NCBI RefSeq assembly: GCF_040530035.1
Contig: NZ_JBEWCD010000001.1
Location: forward strand, 806,001-870,000
Source of the DNA: Roseibium sp. HPY-6
Lineage (GTDB): Bacteria > Pseudomonadota > Alphaproteobacteria > Rhizobiales > Stappiaceae
Direction of reading: 5' to 3'
Length of the DNA: 64,000 nt
This document shows, piece after piece, positions 19,100 through 27,210 of this stretch; the stretch's first letter is position 1; every line of letters begins with the position of its first letter. Both the position numbers and the translations under genes were made by a program. The notes beneath the pieces are model-generated. The model was not told the origin of the DNA. It saw only the letters and a program-made list of their open reading frames with translations, and did not search any database.

Positions 19100-19687
19100 T
19101 CAGTATTTACAGCCCTTTACCCTCACCGGCTGCCAGACGGTTTTCGCCGACTGAACCATGACCTGTCGGCTGACCGTCTTGTAGACGGCCGGCGTTGACA
19201 CAACATGGCTTGAGGCCGGTTGCAGCATCACCTTTTCCTTGACCGTGCTGTAGACAGCGGGATGGCGCACGGCGACCTTTGAAGCAGGCTGCACCTGCAC
19301 ACGTTCGCTGACCGTCTGATAAACCGCCGGATGCTTGACCTTGCAAAGCGTCTTGCGGCCCTTGATCATCCGATACTCCCAGCCGACGCTGGCCTGCCGG
19401 ACCATAACCTTGCGATGACGCGTCTGATAAACGGCTGGTGTCGTGCGGTAGGAGACCGTCTCCGCCTGCACCAGAACCCGGCGGTTCTGATACCCGTAAA
19501 CGGCGGGCGTTTTGACGACCCTGTTGCTGGCCGCCTTGACCAACACGCGCTCGTGCACGGTCTTATAGACCGCCGGCACCGTTGCCTGCTGGTAGCACGC
19601 CAGTGCCTTGCCACCGGCGAGCACAGGAGTTGCAAGAAAAGGACTGATTACCAGCGCGAACACTGCGCTCCAGGAACTGCGACGCAT
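19100..19687 (-). CDS. Secreted protein with six PAVY-type tandem repeats
   Basis: 195 residues. Signal peptide MRRSSWSAVFALVISPFLA to about residue 24. The mature part is almost wholly six imperfect repeats beginning PAVY, spaced about 23-36 residues, with the pattern PAVYxTVxxxVxVxxAS and then a few variable residues. It is very basic and rich in Val, Lys and Arg, with only three or four Cys (ACYQQ, TLCKV, KGCKY). Each repeat looks like a beta-hairpin, so a periplasmic or surface beta-rich fold is likely. I do not recognise a family or partner; neighbours give no clue. Confidence 0.75.
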   Translation of the reverse strand: MRRSSWSAVFALVISPFLATPVLAGGKALACYQQATVPAVYKTVHERVLVKAASNRVVKTPAVYGYQNRRVLVQAETVSYRTTPAVYQTRHRKVMVRQASVGWEYRMIKGRKTLCKVKHPAVYQTVSERVQVQPASKVAVRHPAVYSTVKEKVMLQPASSHVVSTPAVYKTVSRQVMVQSAKTVWQPVRVKGCKY

Positions 19688-19779
19688 AAACTCATCCCCC
19701 AGTCTGGTGCAGGAAAACGACCTGCAACCTGACTTTAGGGAAATTTACCAAGGCATTAAAGCGAAAAAGTTAATTTTCG

Positions 19780-20610
19780 TTAAGATGTGCTGCGTCGGGC
19801 GTCCGCGAGGTCCGGTTGATTCATCGGGCCTTTTTCGTAATCGGTGTCCTCGTTGATGATGTGGCGCGCTTCCTCCGGCACCCATTCACCCCAGCGCGGC
19901 TGCAGCTGATGATCGACTGACACGCGGTCGTCGAACACGAAACATTCCCCTTTCCAGAGACTGTCTGCCTCCGGCACCTTCTCCAGGTAATTCAGAATGC
20001 CGCCTTCCAGGTGATAAACGTCCTCAAAGCCGTTCTTGAGCATCCATGCCGTTGCCTTTTCACAGCGGATACCGCCGGTGCAGAACATTGCAACCTTTGG
20101 CTTTTGCTTCAGATCGTCTTGGCCGTGAACCCAGTCGGGAAACTCGCGGAAGGACTGTGTTTTAGGGTTAAGGGCCCGATCGAAGGTTCCGAACGCAAAC
20201 TCGTAATCGTTGCGCGTGTCGATTACGACAACGTCAGGATCGGAGATGAGGGCGTTCCAGTCTTCCGGCTTGACATATTCTCCAACGATTTCGTTCGGAT
20301 CGATCCCGTCCACGGCAAGGCGCACGATCTCCTGTTTCAATCGTACTTTCATGCGTTTGAAGACATGTCGATGCGTCCATGCCTCCTTGTGCTTGAGATC
20401 TTTGAAGCGCGGATCGCCGCGCAAATGTGCCAGAACCGCCCGCACGCCCTCTTCCGGACCGCAGATCGTCCCGTTGATACCTTCCGACGCAAGCAAAAGA
20501 CTGCCACGCACATCGTGTTCGACGCAGAAGCGCTTGAGCGGGTCGCGCATCTCCTCGTAGTCTTTGAGCGGCGTAAACAGGTAAAGGGCAGCGACCAGAA
20601 ATTCGTTCAT
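19780..20610 (-). CDS. trhO: tRNA uridine(34) hydroxylase, rhodanese-like
   Basis: 276 residues. Oxygen-dependent hydroxylation of U34 in tRNAs, the first step toward cmo5U/mo5U. N-terminal acylphosphatase-like half with [10 protein letters not shown], then a rhodanese domain (about 120-215) with the active-site loop [10 protein letters not shown], catalytic Cys about residue 177. Formerly UPF0176/YceA. Single gene with a short acidic tail. The ATG at 20610 follows a purine-rich AAAGAAAACCA. Confidence 0.9.
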   Translation of the reverse strand: MNEFLVAALYLFTPLKDYEEMRDPLKRFCVEHDVRGSLLLASEGINGTICGPEEGVRAVLAHLRGDPRFKDLKHKEAWTHRHVFKRMKVRLKQEIVRLAVDGIDPNEIVGEYVKPEDWNALISDPDVVVIDTRNDYEFAFGTFDRALNPKTQSFREFPDWVHGQDDLKQKPKVAMFCTGGIRCEKATAWMLKNGFEDVYHLEGGILNYLEKVPEADSLWKGECFVFDDRVSVDHQLQPRWGEWVPEEARHIINEDTDYEKGPMNQPDLADARRSTS

Positions 20611-20812
20611 TGGTTTTCTTTTGATTGGCGGATACGCCCTGCTTCAAGCAGCCAGGGTCATGCAATATCGGTTGGTGCTCTCTATACAGCGAGAGGCCCC
20701 GGTCTGAAAAGTCCGCAGTTTATCTGACCTGCTATACGCCTGCTTGCGCCACCTTCCCGACCGACTCCCAATCACGCAAAACGGTTGACCGGCGACGGCG
20801 GGCGTGCCGCGC

Positions 20813-21850
20813 CTAGACCGTAACGACTGCCTTGATCAGCGTGTCACGGTTGTTGGCAAGCTCTTCAAAGCTCTCCGCGATGGTGTCGAAAGGGATGGTC
20901 AGCGAGCAGAGCGCATCCGTGTCGATCAATCCCTGGCGGATCGCCGTCATCACGGTTTCAAAATCCCGGGCCGTGGCGTTCCGGCTGCCGATGATCTGGG
21001 ATTCGCGCTTGTGAAACTCCGGGTCATCGAAGCGGATTTCATCCTTAACGACACTGACAAGAACATACCGGCTGCCGTGCGCGAGCAACGGGAACCCCGC
21101 CTCGATCGCACGCGCACTTCCTGTCGCGTCAAAAATCACATCAAAGCCGTCAGAGAGGGCACCAGTCAGAATAGCGCCGGCGTCATTGTGGCATTTGTCG
21201 AAGCCAAATTTTTCAGAGGCTTGTTTCAGCCTGGCTTCACTCAGATCGAGAAGATGGACTTCAGCGCCCTGCAACTTCGCAAACAAAGCCGTACCGAGAC
21301 CGATCGGACCGGCTCCCGTCACAAGGACCCGCTCGCCTTGCAGGTCACCGGCACGGCTGACCGCATGCGCCCCTATCGCGAGGAATTCGACCATGGCAGC
21401 CTGCAATTCGCTCAGACCTGACGCGCGATAAAGATTGGTGACAGGGACGGCGACCCTGGCACACATCCCCCCTTCCCTGTGAACGCCGAGCACTTCGATC
21501 CGCTCACAGCAATTGGGCTTGCCTTTTCGGCAGGCCCGGCATTGGCCGCAGGAAACATAAGGGTTGATGACGACAAGCTCGCCTCGCTGCCATCCGCCCA
21601 CCGCTTTGGCAACGCGGCCGCTGAGCTCGTGACCGATCGTGCGTGGATAATCCAGGAAAGGGTGCTTGCCTGCAAAGATGTGGTAATCCGTGCCGCAAAT
21701 CCCAACCGCGCAGATGTCGATCAGCGCCCAGCCTTCGGGCGCTTCGGTCGGTAAATCACGCGACTCCAGTTGAAAAACGCCCGGTTTTAAAACGACTCCA
21801 CTTCGCATCTTGGTTGTTGGAGCCTGTGTCGGCATCGTGCTTAGCGTCAT
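20813..21850 (-). CDS. Zinc-dependent alcohol dehydrogenase, sugar-acid or polyol type
   Basis: 345 residues of the MDR superfamily. Catalytic zinc site CGTDYHIFAGKHPFLDYPR and GHELSG; structural zinc Cys in CGQCRACRKGKPNCC; NAD-binding VLVTGAGPIGLGTALFAKLQGA at about 175-196. The HPFLDYPRTIGHE segment resembles bacterial L-galactonate/L-gulonate 5-dehydrogenases (LgoD/YjjN type) more than sorbitol dehydrogenase, from memory only. The start is fixed by a 4-base ATGA overlap with the ABC ATPase gene, so it is the last gene of the importer operon and presumably oxidises the imported substrate. Confidence 0.8.
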   Translation of the reverse strand: MTLSTMPTQAPTTKMRSGVVLKPGVFQLESRDLPTEAPEGWALIDICAVGICGTDYHIFAGKHPFLDYPRTIGHELSGRVAKAVGGWQRGELVVINPYVSCGQCRACRKGKPNCCERIEVLGVHREGGMCARVAVPVTNLYRASGLSELQAAMVEFLAIGAHAVSRAGDLQGERVLVTGAGPIGLGTALFAKLQGAEVHLLDLSEARLKQASEKFGFDKCHNDAGAILTGALSDGFDVIFDATGSARAIEAGFPLLAHGSRYVLVSVVKDEIRFDDPEFHKRESQIIGSRNATARDFETVMTAIRQGLIDTDALCSLTIPFDTIAESFEELANNRDTLIKAVVTV

Positions 21851-22635
21851 TGCAGCATTTCCCGTCCGCGCGGCACCCAGTCATCAGGCAACTCACCTTT
21901 GATGATCAGGCTGAGGACATCGTCCTTGGTCACATCTTCGATCCGGTGCGATCCGACATTCCGTCCTTTGTTCATCACAATCACGCGGTCACACAGTTCG
22001 AAGACATCGTGCATATCATGGCTGACCAGCAAGATGCCAATTCCCTCGGCACGCAGCTGTTTGATCAGATCGCCCACCATGGCCGTTTCTGAAGGTCCAA
22101 GCGCCGCGGTCGGCTCATCCATGATCAGGATTTTCACATTGAAATAGATTGCGCGGGCAATCGCAATGACCTGTCTCTGCCCGCCGGAGAGTTTGGAGAC
22201 CGGGTCATCGAGGTTTTTGAAATTCGGATTGAGCTTGCGCAGGACCCGCTCCGTCTCGCGCATCATCCTCCTATCGTCCAGATCGCCGTACCATGTCTTC
22301 AACTCCCGCCCGAGAAAGAGATTGGCGGGCGCATTGAGATGGTCCGCGAGAGCCAGGGTCTGGTAAATGGTCTCTATGCCAAGGTCGCGGGCATTATGTG
22401 GATTCTGGATCTCGGCCACGTCACCATTGACCTTGATCGTGCCCTGGTTAGCCAGCATCGCGCCAGAAAGGATCCGCATGAGGCAGGATTTTCCGGCACC
22501 GTTATGTCCCAGAACGCCAACAACTTCACCAGCGTAAAGATCCAGGGAGACGCCGTTAACCGCGCGGATGCCGCCAAAGTGTTTCTCAATATCGGTCATC
22601 TGCACCAGCGGCAGCATTTCGCTCTGCAGGCTCAT
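21847..22635 (-). CDS. Sugar ABC transporter, ATP-binding protein
   Basis: 262 residues, a single ABC domain of the FrcA/XylG-like group. Walker A GHNGAGKS at about 42-49, signature KLSGGQRQ, Walker B ILIMDEPTAALG and LVSHDM are all intact. ATG 22635 (second codon of the longest frame) has AAAGGA about 10 bases upstream. Forms the motor of the importer with the permease at 23698-24720. Separated from the binding-protein gene by a strong hairpin. Confidence 0.85.
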   Translation of the reverse strand: MSLQSEMLPLVQMTDIEKHFGGIRAVNGVSLDLYAGEVVGVLGHNGAGKSCLMRILSGAMLANQGTIKVNGDVAEIQNPHNARDLGIETIYQTLALADHLNAPANLFLGRELKTWYGDLDDRRMMRETERVLRKLNPNFKNLDDPVSKLSGGQRQVIAIARAIYFNVKILIMDEPTAALGPSETAMVGDLIKQLRAEGIGILLVSHDMHDVFELCDRVIVMNKGRNVGSHRIEDVTKDDVLSLIIKGELPDDWVPRGREMLQ

Positions 22636-22651
22636 CAAAATGCATCCTTTG

Positions 22652-22695
22652 GAAAAAAGGTGCCGGGAACCCCAGGAAGGAGTGGGCCCCCGGCA
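22652..22695 (-). terminator. Terminator-like hairpin after the binding-protein gene
   Basis: On the minus strand, TGCCGGG pairs with CCCGGCA (plus inner C/G pairs across a small internal loop), followed by CCTTTTTTCC. It lies between the stop of the binding-protein gene and the ATPase start. It looks like an attenuator giving more binding protein than ATPase and dehydrogenase. Confidence 0.7.
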
Positions 22696-22707
22696 AGTTG
22701 GGACTGA

Positions 22708-23649
22708 TCAGTAAAGGACGTTTTGAACTTCCGGCTTATCGATGTTGTCCTTGGTGGCCAGAACGACACCCGTGTCGATGAACTCAGGCACGCTCTCGCC
22801 GTTCATCAGTTTCAAGACGGTCTGTACGCCAAGCTCGCCCATCTGGAACGAGCCCTGGACAGCCGTTCCGGCAAGGGTTCCGTCCTTGACGAAATCCTGA
22901 AGGTCGGAGTTTCCGTCAAAACCAAGTGCCGTGATGCTTCCTGCCTTGCCCGCCTGCACGATCGCGCGGCCCATGCCGATGGCGGTCGGCTCGTTAGCGC
23001 CGAATATGCCGACCAGATCGTCATTCGCCGCCAGAACGTCCGTGGTCTGGTTCAGCGCGGTCGCCATCTGCGACTGCGAGTAGAACGGGCCGACGATTTC
23101 GATCTCGGACTTCTCGTTGATCCGCTCTACGAAACATCCCACGCGCCCGATTTCCGAGCCGACACCGGCGACATATGACATGACGGCGACCTTGCCCTTG
23201 GTGCCGACTTCCGAAAGCATTTTGTCGGCGACGAGCTGACCGGCGGCGCAATTGTCCGTCGAGAGGAACGCCTGGTAGTATTCCTTGCCGTTGTCGGCGA
23301 GGCCGGAGTCAATAATGACAACCGGAATTTGCGCCTCGAACGCCTTTTTGACAGCCGGAATGAGCGCTTCGGGATCGGAAGGCGCAAGCACGATGCCGGA
23401 AACGCCTCTGTTGACCGCGTTCTCAACCAGGTTCACCTGATCTGCAATGGCAGATTCCGATGCCGGACCGTTGAAGCTCATCGTATGCGCTTCCTGACCG
23501 CCAATGGCGGCAGTCGCACCCTTGTTGACGTTCTGCCAGAAGTTCGAGTTGGTGGTCTTGACGATGACCGCGATTTCGCCGGCATGTGATGCCGCTGCGG
23601 TAAGCGCAAGCGCGCTTGCCATCATCATGGTTGAAATCAGCTTCTTCAT
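22708..23649 (-). CDS. Sugar ABC transporter, periplasmic binding protein
   Basis: 313 residues, Peripla_BP_4 family. Signal peptide MKKLISTMMMASALALTAAA to about residue 23. Ligand-binding landmarks IAVIVKTTNSNFWQNVNKGA, VIIDSGL, and GANEPTAIGMGRAI are present. The substrate cannot be read from the sequence; the linked dehydrogenase and mannonate-oxidoreductase homologue suggest a sugar acid, lactone or polyol. GAGGAGAATATT precedes the ATG. Confidence 0.85.
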   Translation of the reverse strand: MKKLISTMMMASALALTAAASHAGEIAVIVKTTNSNFWQNVNKGATAAIGGQEAHTMSFNGPASESAIADQVNLVENAVNRGVSGIVLAPSDPEALIPAVKKAFEAQIPVVIIDSGLADNGKEYYQAFLSTDNCAAGQLVADKMLSEVGTKGKVAVMSYVAGVGSEIGRVGCFVERINEKSEIEIVGPFYSQSQMATALNQTTDVLAANDDLVGIFGANEPTAIGMGRAIVQAGKAGSITALGFDGNSDLQDFVKDGTLAGTAVQGSFQMGELGVQTVLKLMNGESVPEFIDTGVVLATKDNIDKPEVQNVLY

Positions 23650-23697
23650 AATATTCTCCTCCGTTTGAAGTCTCGCTGGTATCTGGGGTCCGGCTTG

Positions 23698-24720
23698 TTA
23701 GCGCCGGTTTCGGATCTGATCGATGTAGACCGCCAGAATGACGATCACGCCGATCACGATTTGCTGGATGAATGCGGACACGCCCGCCATGTTGAGGCCG
23801 TTGCGCAAGACGCCAATGATGAACGCCCCGATCATGGTTCCGGATATGTTGCCAACGCCGCCCATGAGCGATGCGCCCCCGATGACCGCCGCCGCAATCG
23901 CATCGAGTTCGTACATCACCCCTTCGTTCGGCTGCACGGTCACCAGTCTCGACATCAGGACATTCCCGGCGAGCCCCGCCAGGGCGCCGGAGAGCGTATA
24001 GGCAAAGATCTTGGTTCGATCGACCAGGACCCCGGAAAGGCGCGCAGCCTCTTCATTTGATCCGGTCGCATAAATATGCCGTCCAACCTGCCGCCGATTG
24101 AGAAGATAGGCGGCGGCGATTGCCACGACGGCAAGCAGAATTGCGGGATAGGGAATTCCCGGAAAAACGACCTTCGGGAAAATGCCGCCGGTCTTCTCGA
24201 CGATCCGGAACAGCGCCCCGTTGCCCAAAGTGCCGAAGGCCTCCCCAAGGCGGGAGATCGGTGCGGCTCCGGTCAATTGCAGCGCAATACCCCGCGCGAT
24301 CAGCATCATGCCGAGCGTTGCGACGAAGGGCGTTATCCGCATCTTGGTGACGACAAAGCCGTTGACGAGACCGCAGGCGGCACCTGCGACAATTCCGAGA
24401 GCCATCGCTGGCGCTGTGGGCACACCGGCCTTGATGGAGAGGCCTGTCACAACACCGGAAAGCGCAAGCACGGAGCCGACGCTGAGGTCGATCCCGCCGG
24501 TGATGATGACCATTGTCATGCCGATGCCAAGCAGCCCGATGACCGACGTCTGGAGCAGGACGGTCAGCCCGTTATTGACCGTGAGAAAGGCATCGTTTCC
24601 GAACGAAAACGCTATTATCAAAGCCACAAGGGTCAGGACTGCGGACAGCTTGTGAAACGAACCGGTCGAGAGTCTGAAAGCCGACGGCACCGGATACGTC
24701 CCCCTGTCAAGATTCGCCAT
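23698..24720 (-). CDS. Sugar ABC transporter, permease
   Basis: 340 residues from ATG 24720, chosen over a 31-residue upstream extension because GGGAGGATTT sits directly before it. BPD_transp_2 family with MVIITGGIDLSVGSVLALSG and EEAARLSGV landmarks and about 8-10 membrane segments. First gene of a leftward operon: permease, binding protein, ATPase, dehydrogenase. Its promoter region is shared with a divergent GntR gene and holds two AT-rich operator-like elements. Confidence 0.88.
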   Translation of the reverse strand: MANLDRGTYPVPSAFRLSTGSFHKLSAVLTLVALIIAFSFGNDAFLTVNNGLTVLLQTSVIGLLGIGMTMVIITGGIDLSVGSVLALSGVVTGLSIKAGVPTAPAMALGIVAGAACGLVNGFVVTKMRITPFVATLGMMLIARGIALQLTGAAPISRLGEAFGTLGNGALFRIVEKTGGIFPKVVFPGIPYPAILLAVVAIAAAYLLNRRQVGRHIYATGSNEEAARLSGVLVDRTKIFAYTLSGALAGLAGNVLMSRLVTVQPNEGVMYELDAIAAAVIGGASLMGGVGNISGTMIGAFIIGVLRNGLNMAGVSAFIQQIVIGVIVILAVYIDQIRNRR

Positions 24721-24741
24721 AAATCCTCCCGGGCGAACATT

Positions 24742-24765
24742 GAATTTAATTATTAAAAACAAACT
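24742..24765 (-). promoter_or_regulatory. Candidate GntR operator A (importer promoter)
   Basis: Read on the minus strand, AGTTTGTTTTTAATAATTAA resembles sites B (24787-24815) and C (26971-27000): a GTTTGTTTxTTATTA core followed by an AT-rich stretch. It lies just upstream of the permease ribosome binding site. Sites A and B form an imperfect inverted pair across the divergent promoter. Confidence 0.5.
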
Positions 24766-24786
24766 GGCATTTGACGATTGGCGCGT

Positions 24787-24815
24787 CAATTGTTTTTTAT
24801 TAAATTGTACCAAAC
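24787..24815 (+). promoter_or_regulatory. Candidate GntR operator B (gntR promoter)
   Basis: TTTTTTATTAAATTGTAC followed by CAAAC. It shares TTNTTATTAnnTTGTACnAAA with site C before the mannonate-oxidoreductase gene. The TTGTACCA core also resembles the TNGTnnnACNA pattern of FCD-type GntR targets. It is 43 bases upstream of the gntR start. Confidence 0.5.
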
Positions 24816-24857
24816 AAGAGAATTGTTCTTCGAACCGAATGTGCTAACTTCTCTTCC

Positions 24858-25760
24858 ATGGCCCGGACTGACGACCGATTTCGAAGCGCTTACAATAAGT
24901 TGCTGGATATTTGCACCCAAATGGAAGTTGGTGGGCAACTTCCGGCTGAGGCCGTTTTGGCTGATCGTATGGAGGTTAGCCGAACGATCATACGCTCCGC
25001 CCTTCAAAGATTGGATACGGAAAACCTGATCCAGTGGGAAGGACGCCGGAAGACACTGATAAAACAGCCCGAAGCTCGGCACCGGCTGTCACAATCGGAA
25101 AGCACGCCGACGGGTGAAGAGCTCGAAAAACGGTTCCTGGAGTGGATCCTCCGGTTCGACGTACCGGCCGGAACGTCTCTCAACATCGCACAACTGTCAC
25201 GCCAGTTCGGTGTCCCGGCCCACAGCCTGCAGGAATTTCTGTCCGGTTTGAGCCGGTTCGGGCTAGTTGAGCGGGGCTCGAAAGGCGGATGGATCCTGTC
25301 CGGATTTACCGCCGAATTTGCGATCGAGCTTTCAGACTTCCGGCTCGTGCTGGAAATGAACGCCATACGTCACCTCCTCTCGCTTCCCCAGGACCATGAA
25401 ATCTGGGAAAAGCTGAAAGAGATCAGAGCCGAACATATCGCGCTTCGGAAGGATCTGAAAAAGCGCTACCACGATTTTTCAACGCTGGACGGCAAGTTCC
25501 ACGCAACGGTCAACAGCGTCGTGAAAAACCGCTTCGTGCTCGAGGCGCAGAAACTGATCTCCCTGATTTTTCATTACCACTACATGTGGGACAAGCGCGA
25601 CGAACTGGAGCGCAACGCGGCCGCCATCGAAGAACATCTGGAGTGGATCGATGCGATGCTGGCGCGCGACATGAACGGATCGGAAGAAGCCGCACTCAGG
25701 CACTTGAGACGGTCAAAGGAAACGCTTCTGGCATCCCTGAAGAACCACAAGCTGGCCTGA
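24858..25760 (+). CDS. GntR-family regulator with two winged-helix domains and FCD domain
   Basis: 300 residues, about 60-70 longer than usual FCD regulators. First winged helix about 10-70 (LPAEAVLADRMEVSRTIIRS is the helix-turn-helix), a second one about 85-150 (AGTSLNIAQLSRQFGVPAHS, then FLSGLSRFGLVERG), and an all-helical FCD ligand domain about 155-290 with HATVNSVVKNRF. Divergent from the importer operon and convergent with the mannonate-oxidoreductase gene. It probably represses both, as similar AT-rich elements precede each. The ligand is probably a sugar acid. Confidence 0.82.
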   Translation: MARTDDRFRSAYNKLLDICTQMEVGGQLPAEAVLADRMEVSRTIIRSALQRLDTENLIQWEGRRKTLIKQPEARHRLSQSESTPTGEELEKRFLEWILRFDVPAGTSLNIAQLSRQFGVPAHSLQEFLSGLSRFGLVERGSKGGWILSGFTAEFAIELSDFRLVLEMNAIRHLLSLPQDHEIWEKLKEIRAEHIALRKDLKKRYHDFSTLDGKFHATVNSVVKNRFVLEAQKLISLIFHYHYMWDKRDELERNAAAIEEHLEWIDAMLARDMNGSEEAALRHLRRSKETLLASLKNHKLA

Positions 25761-25825
25761 GGTCATGTGTCCCGGGACGGTATGCCGGCACAGTTTGCAT
25801 ATCTCAAACCGACTGAACCAGCTGT

Positions 25826-26953
25826 CTAGGGCAGCATATGAACGCTTGCCGGCGCGGCGGCAGCCATCTCCAGACGCGGCGCTTCGAACTTCGGATCTGC
25901 TTCCCGCGCCCAGGCGAGAAAACCTGCGATCCGTCGCTTGACCTTTTCCGGATGGTTTTGAGCAATGTCTGCCAGCTTGTGATCCAGAAACGGGTTCTTG
26001 AACCGGTCGAGCGTGGTCGCGACATAGTCTTTGGCTACACGCGCTCGCCCATACGCACCAAACCCGGGAACGACCTCGTTTGCATAAAGCTCTTCCAGAT
26101 CCGCACGGACTGGCGGATCACTTACCATATCCCGCACATATCGGTGCTCATTCCCGCCGGCACCCAGCCATCGTGAGACGAGATACGTATGGCCAAGATT
26201 GAGCACAAAGAGCTTGAGTGTCTCAACGTCTTGAAGATTGGCAACGACCTGGATGCAACGATGCTCGCAGGGCAAAACCAGACCCGGCTGATCTTCGATG
26301 GCCCATAAAGAATAGGGTTCGGCAACGGCGCCGGCCGGTTCCAGCGGCTCCGATACGATCCTGTCGACCAGCGAGTTCACCCAAATGACATCGCGTTCAA
26401 GCCAGTTGCGGAACGCCGCAGGATAAAGGCTGGAGATGTTCAGGACGAGATCGCGCAAAACCGAACCGTTCTGAGCAACGAGTTCGGTAGGCATGACCTG
26501 TATCGGCTCTCCGTGAGCCTCATAGCGGCGGAACAGAAACCATGCGAGCTTCGCAGGGTAAGACATCTCCTGCGAATACCTGGCAACCTTGTCGGCTTCT
26601 CTTGGTCTGAACCCTGCATCCGCCGTGTTTGAAAGAATGATGCGGGCCTGATCGGTTACGATGTCCCTCACGCGGTCCAGATCATCAGGCAATGACAGCG
26701 ACCTGACGATGCTTTTGACGCGTGTGGCTGTGTCGACAAGCTGCCCGTGCTCGAGCCCCTTGATCTGCACCTCAAAGCCTTCGTCAGACGCGAGCGCTTC
26801 AAGCCGCCGCGACCGGCTCGGATCGCCGCTCGTCTGGACGACCGAAATCGATCCAAGCGCCCTGCCCTCCTTCAACGCTTCGGATACAAACAGATCGGCA
26901 TGCGCCTGAAGGAACCGGCTTGTGCCGAACTGTACGATCGGGGTGTGGGACAT
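25826..26953 (-). CDS. Mannitol dehydrogenase-family protein, D-mannonate oxidoreductase-like
   Basis: 375 residues from ATG 26953 (CCGGAG 6 bases upstream; the longer 26998 start is inside the operator). N-terminal NAD-binding FGTSRFLQAHADLFVSEA, then QTSGDPSR and IVTDQARIILSNTADAGF; C-terminal domain with the substrate region FVLNLGHTYLVSRW and FGAYGRARVAKDYV. The family reduces fructuronate or tagaturonate to mannonate or altronate (UxuB/UxaB) or oxidises hexitols. It is shorter than classical UxuB (about 480). Proposed partner of the zinc dehydrogenase at 20813. Confidence 0.8.
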   Translation of the reverse strand: MSHTPIVQFGTSRFLQAHADLFVSEALKEGRALGSISVVQTSGDPSRSRRLEALASDEGFEVQIKGLEHGQLVDTATRVKSIVRSLSLPDDLDRVRDIVTDQARIILSNTADAGFRPREADKVARYSQEMSYPAKLAWFLFRRYEAHGEPIQVMPTELVAQNGSVLRDLVLNISSLYPAAFRNWLERDVIWVNSLVDRIVSEPLEPAGAVAEPYSLWAIEDQPGLVLPCEHRCIQVVANLQDVETLKLFVLNLGHTYLVSRWLGAGGNEHRYVRDMVSDPPVRADLEELYANEVVPGFGAYGRARVAKDYVATTLDRFKNPFLDHKLADIAQNHPEKVKRRIAGFLAWAREADPKFEAPRLEMAAAAPASVHMLP

Positions 26954-26970
26954 ATCGACTCCGGATGAAC

Positions 26971-27000
26971 TTAGTTTGTTTATTATTATTTTGTACAAAA
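26971..27000 (+). promoter_or_regulatory. Candidate GntR operator C (mannonate-oxidoreductase promoter)
   Basis: AGTTTGTTTATTATTATT is followed by the perfect 12-bp palindrome TTTTGTACAAAA (26989-27000). It shares its core with sites A and B about 2.2 kb away. Located 18-47 bases upstream of the leftward gene start. Confidence 0.55.
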
Positions 27001-27191
27001 TTGGTCAATTCAATTGCGCCAATCGGTTCTTTTTCCTCAGTGCACTGCGCAAGTGATCTGCCTGCGCAAGCGCTATCCGGAATTGAGCTGCTTCGACTGG
27101 AAGCGCCAAAGTTGGGTTTTAGTTTTTTCCCTGATCAAATTGACTTGATCTAAAGGCGTATTCTCCTAGTTAAAACTGGAAAAGGTCACGG

Positions 27192-27203
27192 AATATCGAT
27201 ATT
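27192..27203. promoter_or_regulatory. Palindrome AATATCGATATT before a GntR gene
   Basis: Perfect 12-bp palindrome ending 7 bases before the ATG of the GntR gene at 27211, where the Shine-Dalgarno would normally lie. Close relatives occur at 38824 and 40777. Autoregulation by this GntR is possible. Confidence 0.5.
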
Positions 27204-27210
27204 ATCTGGC

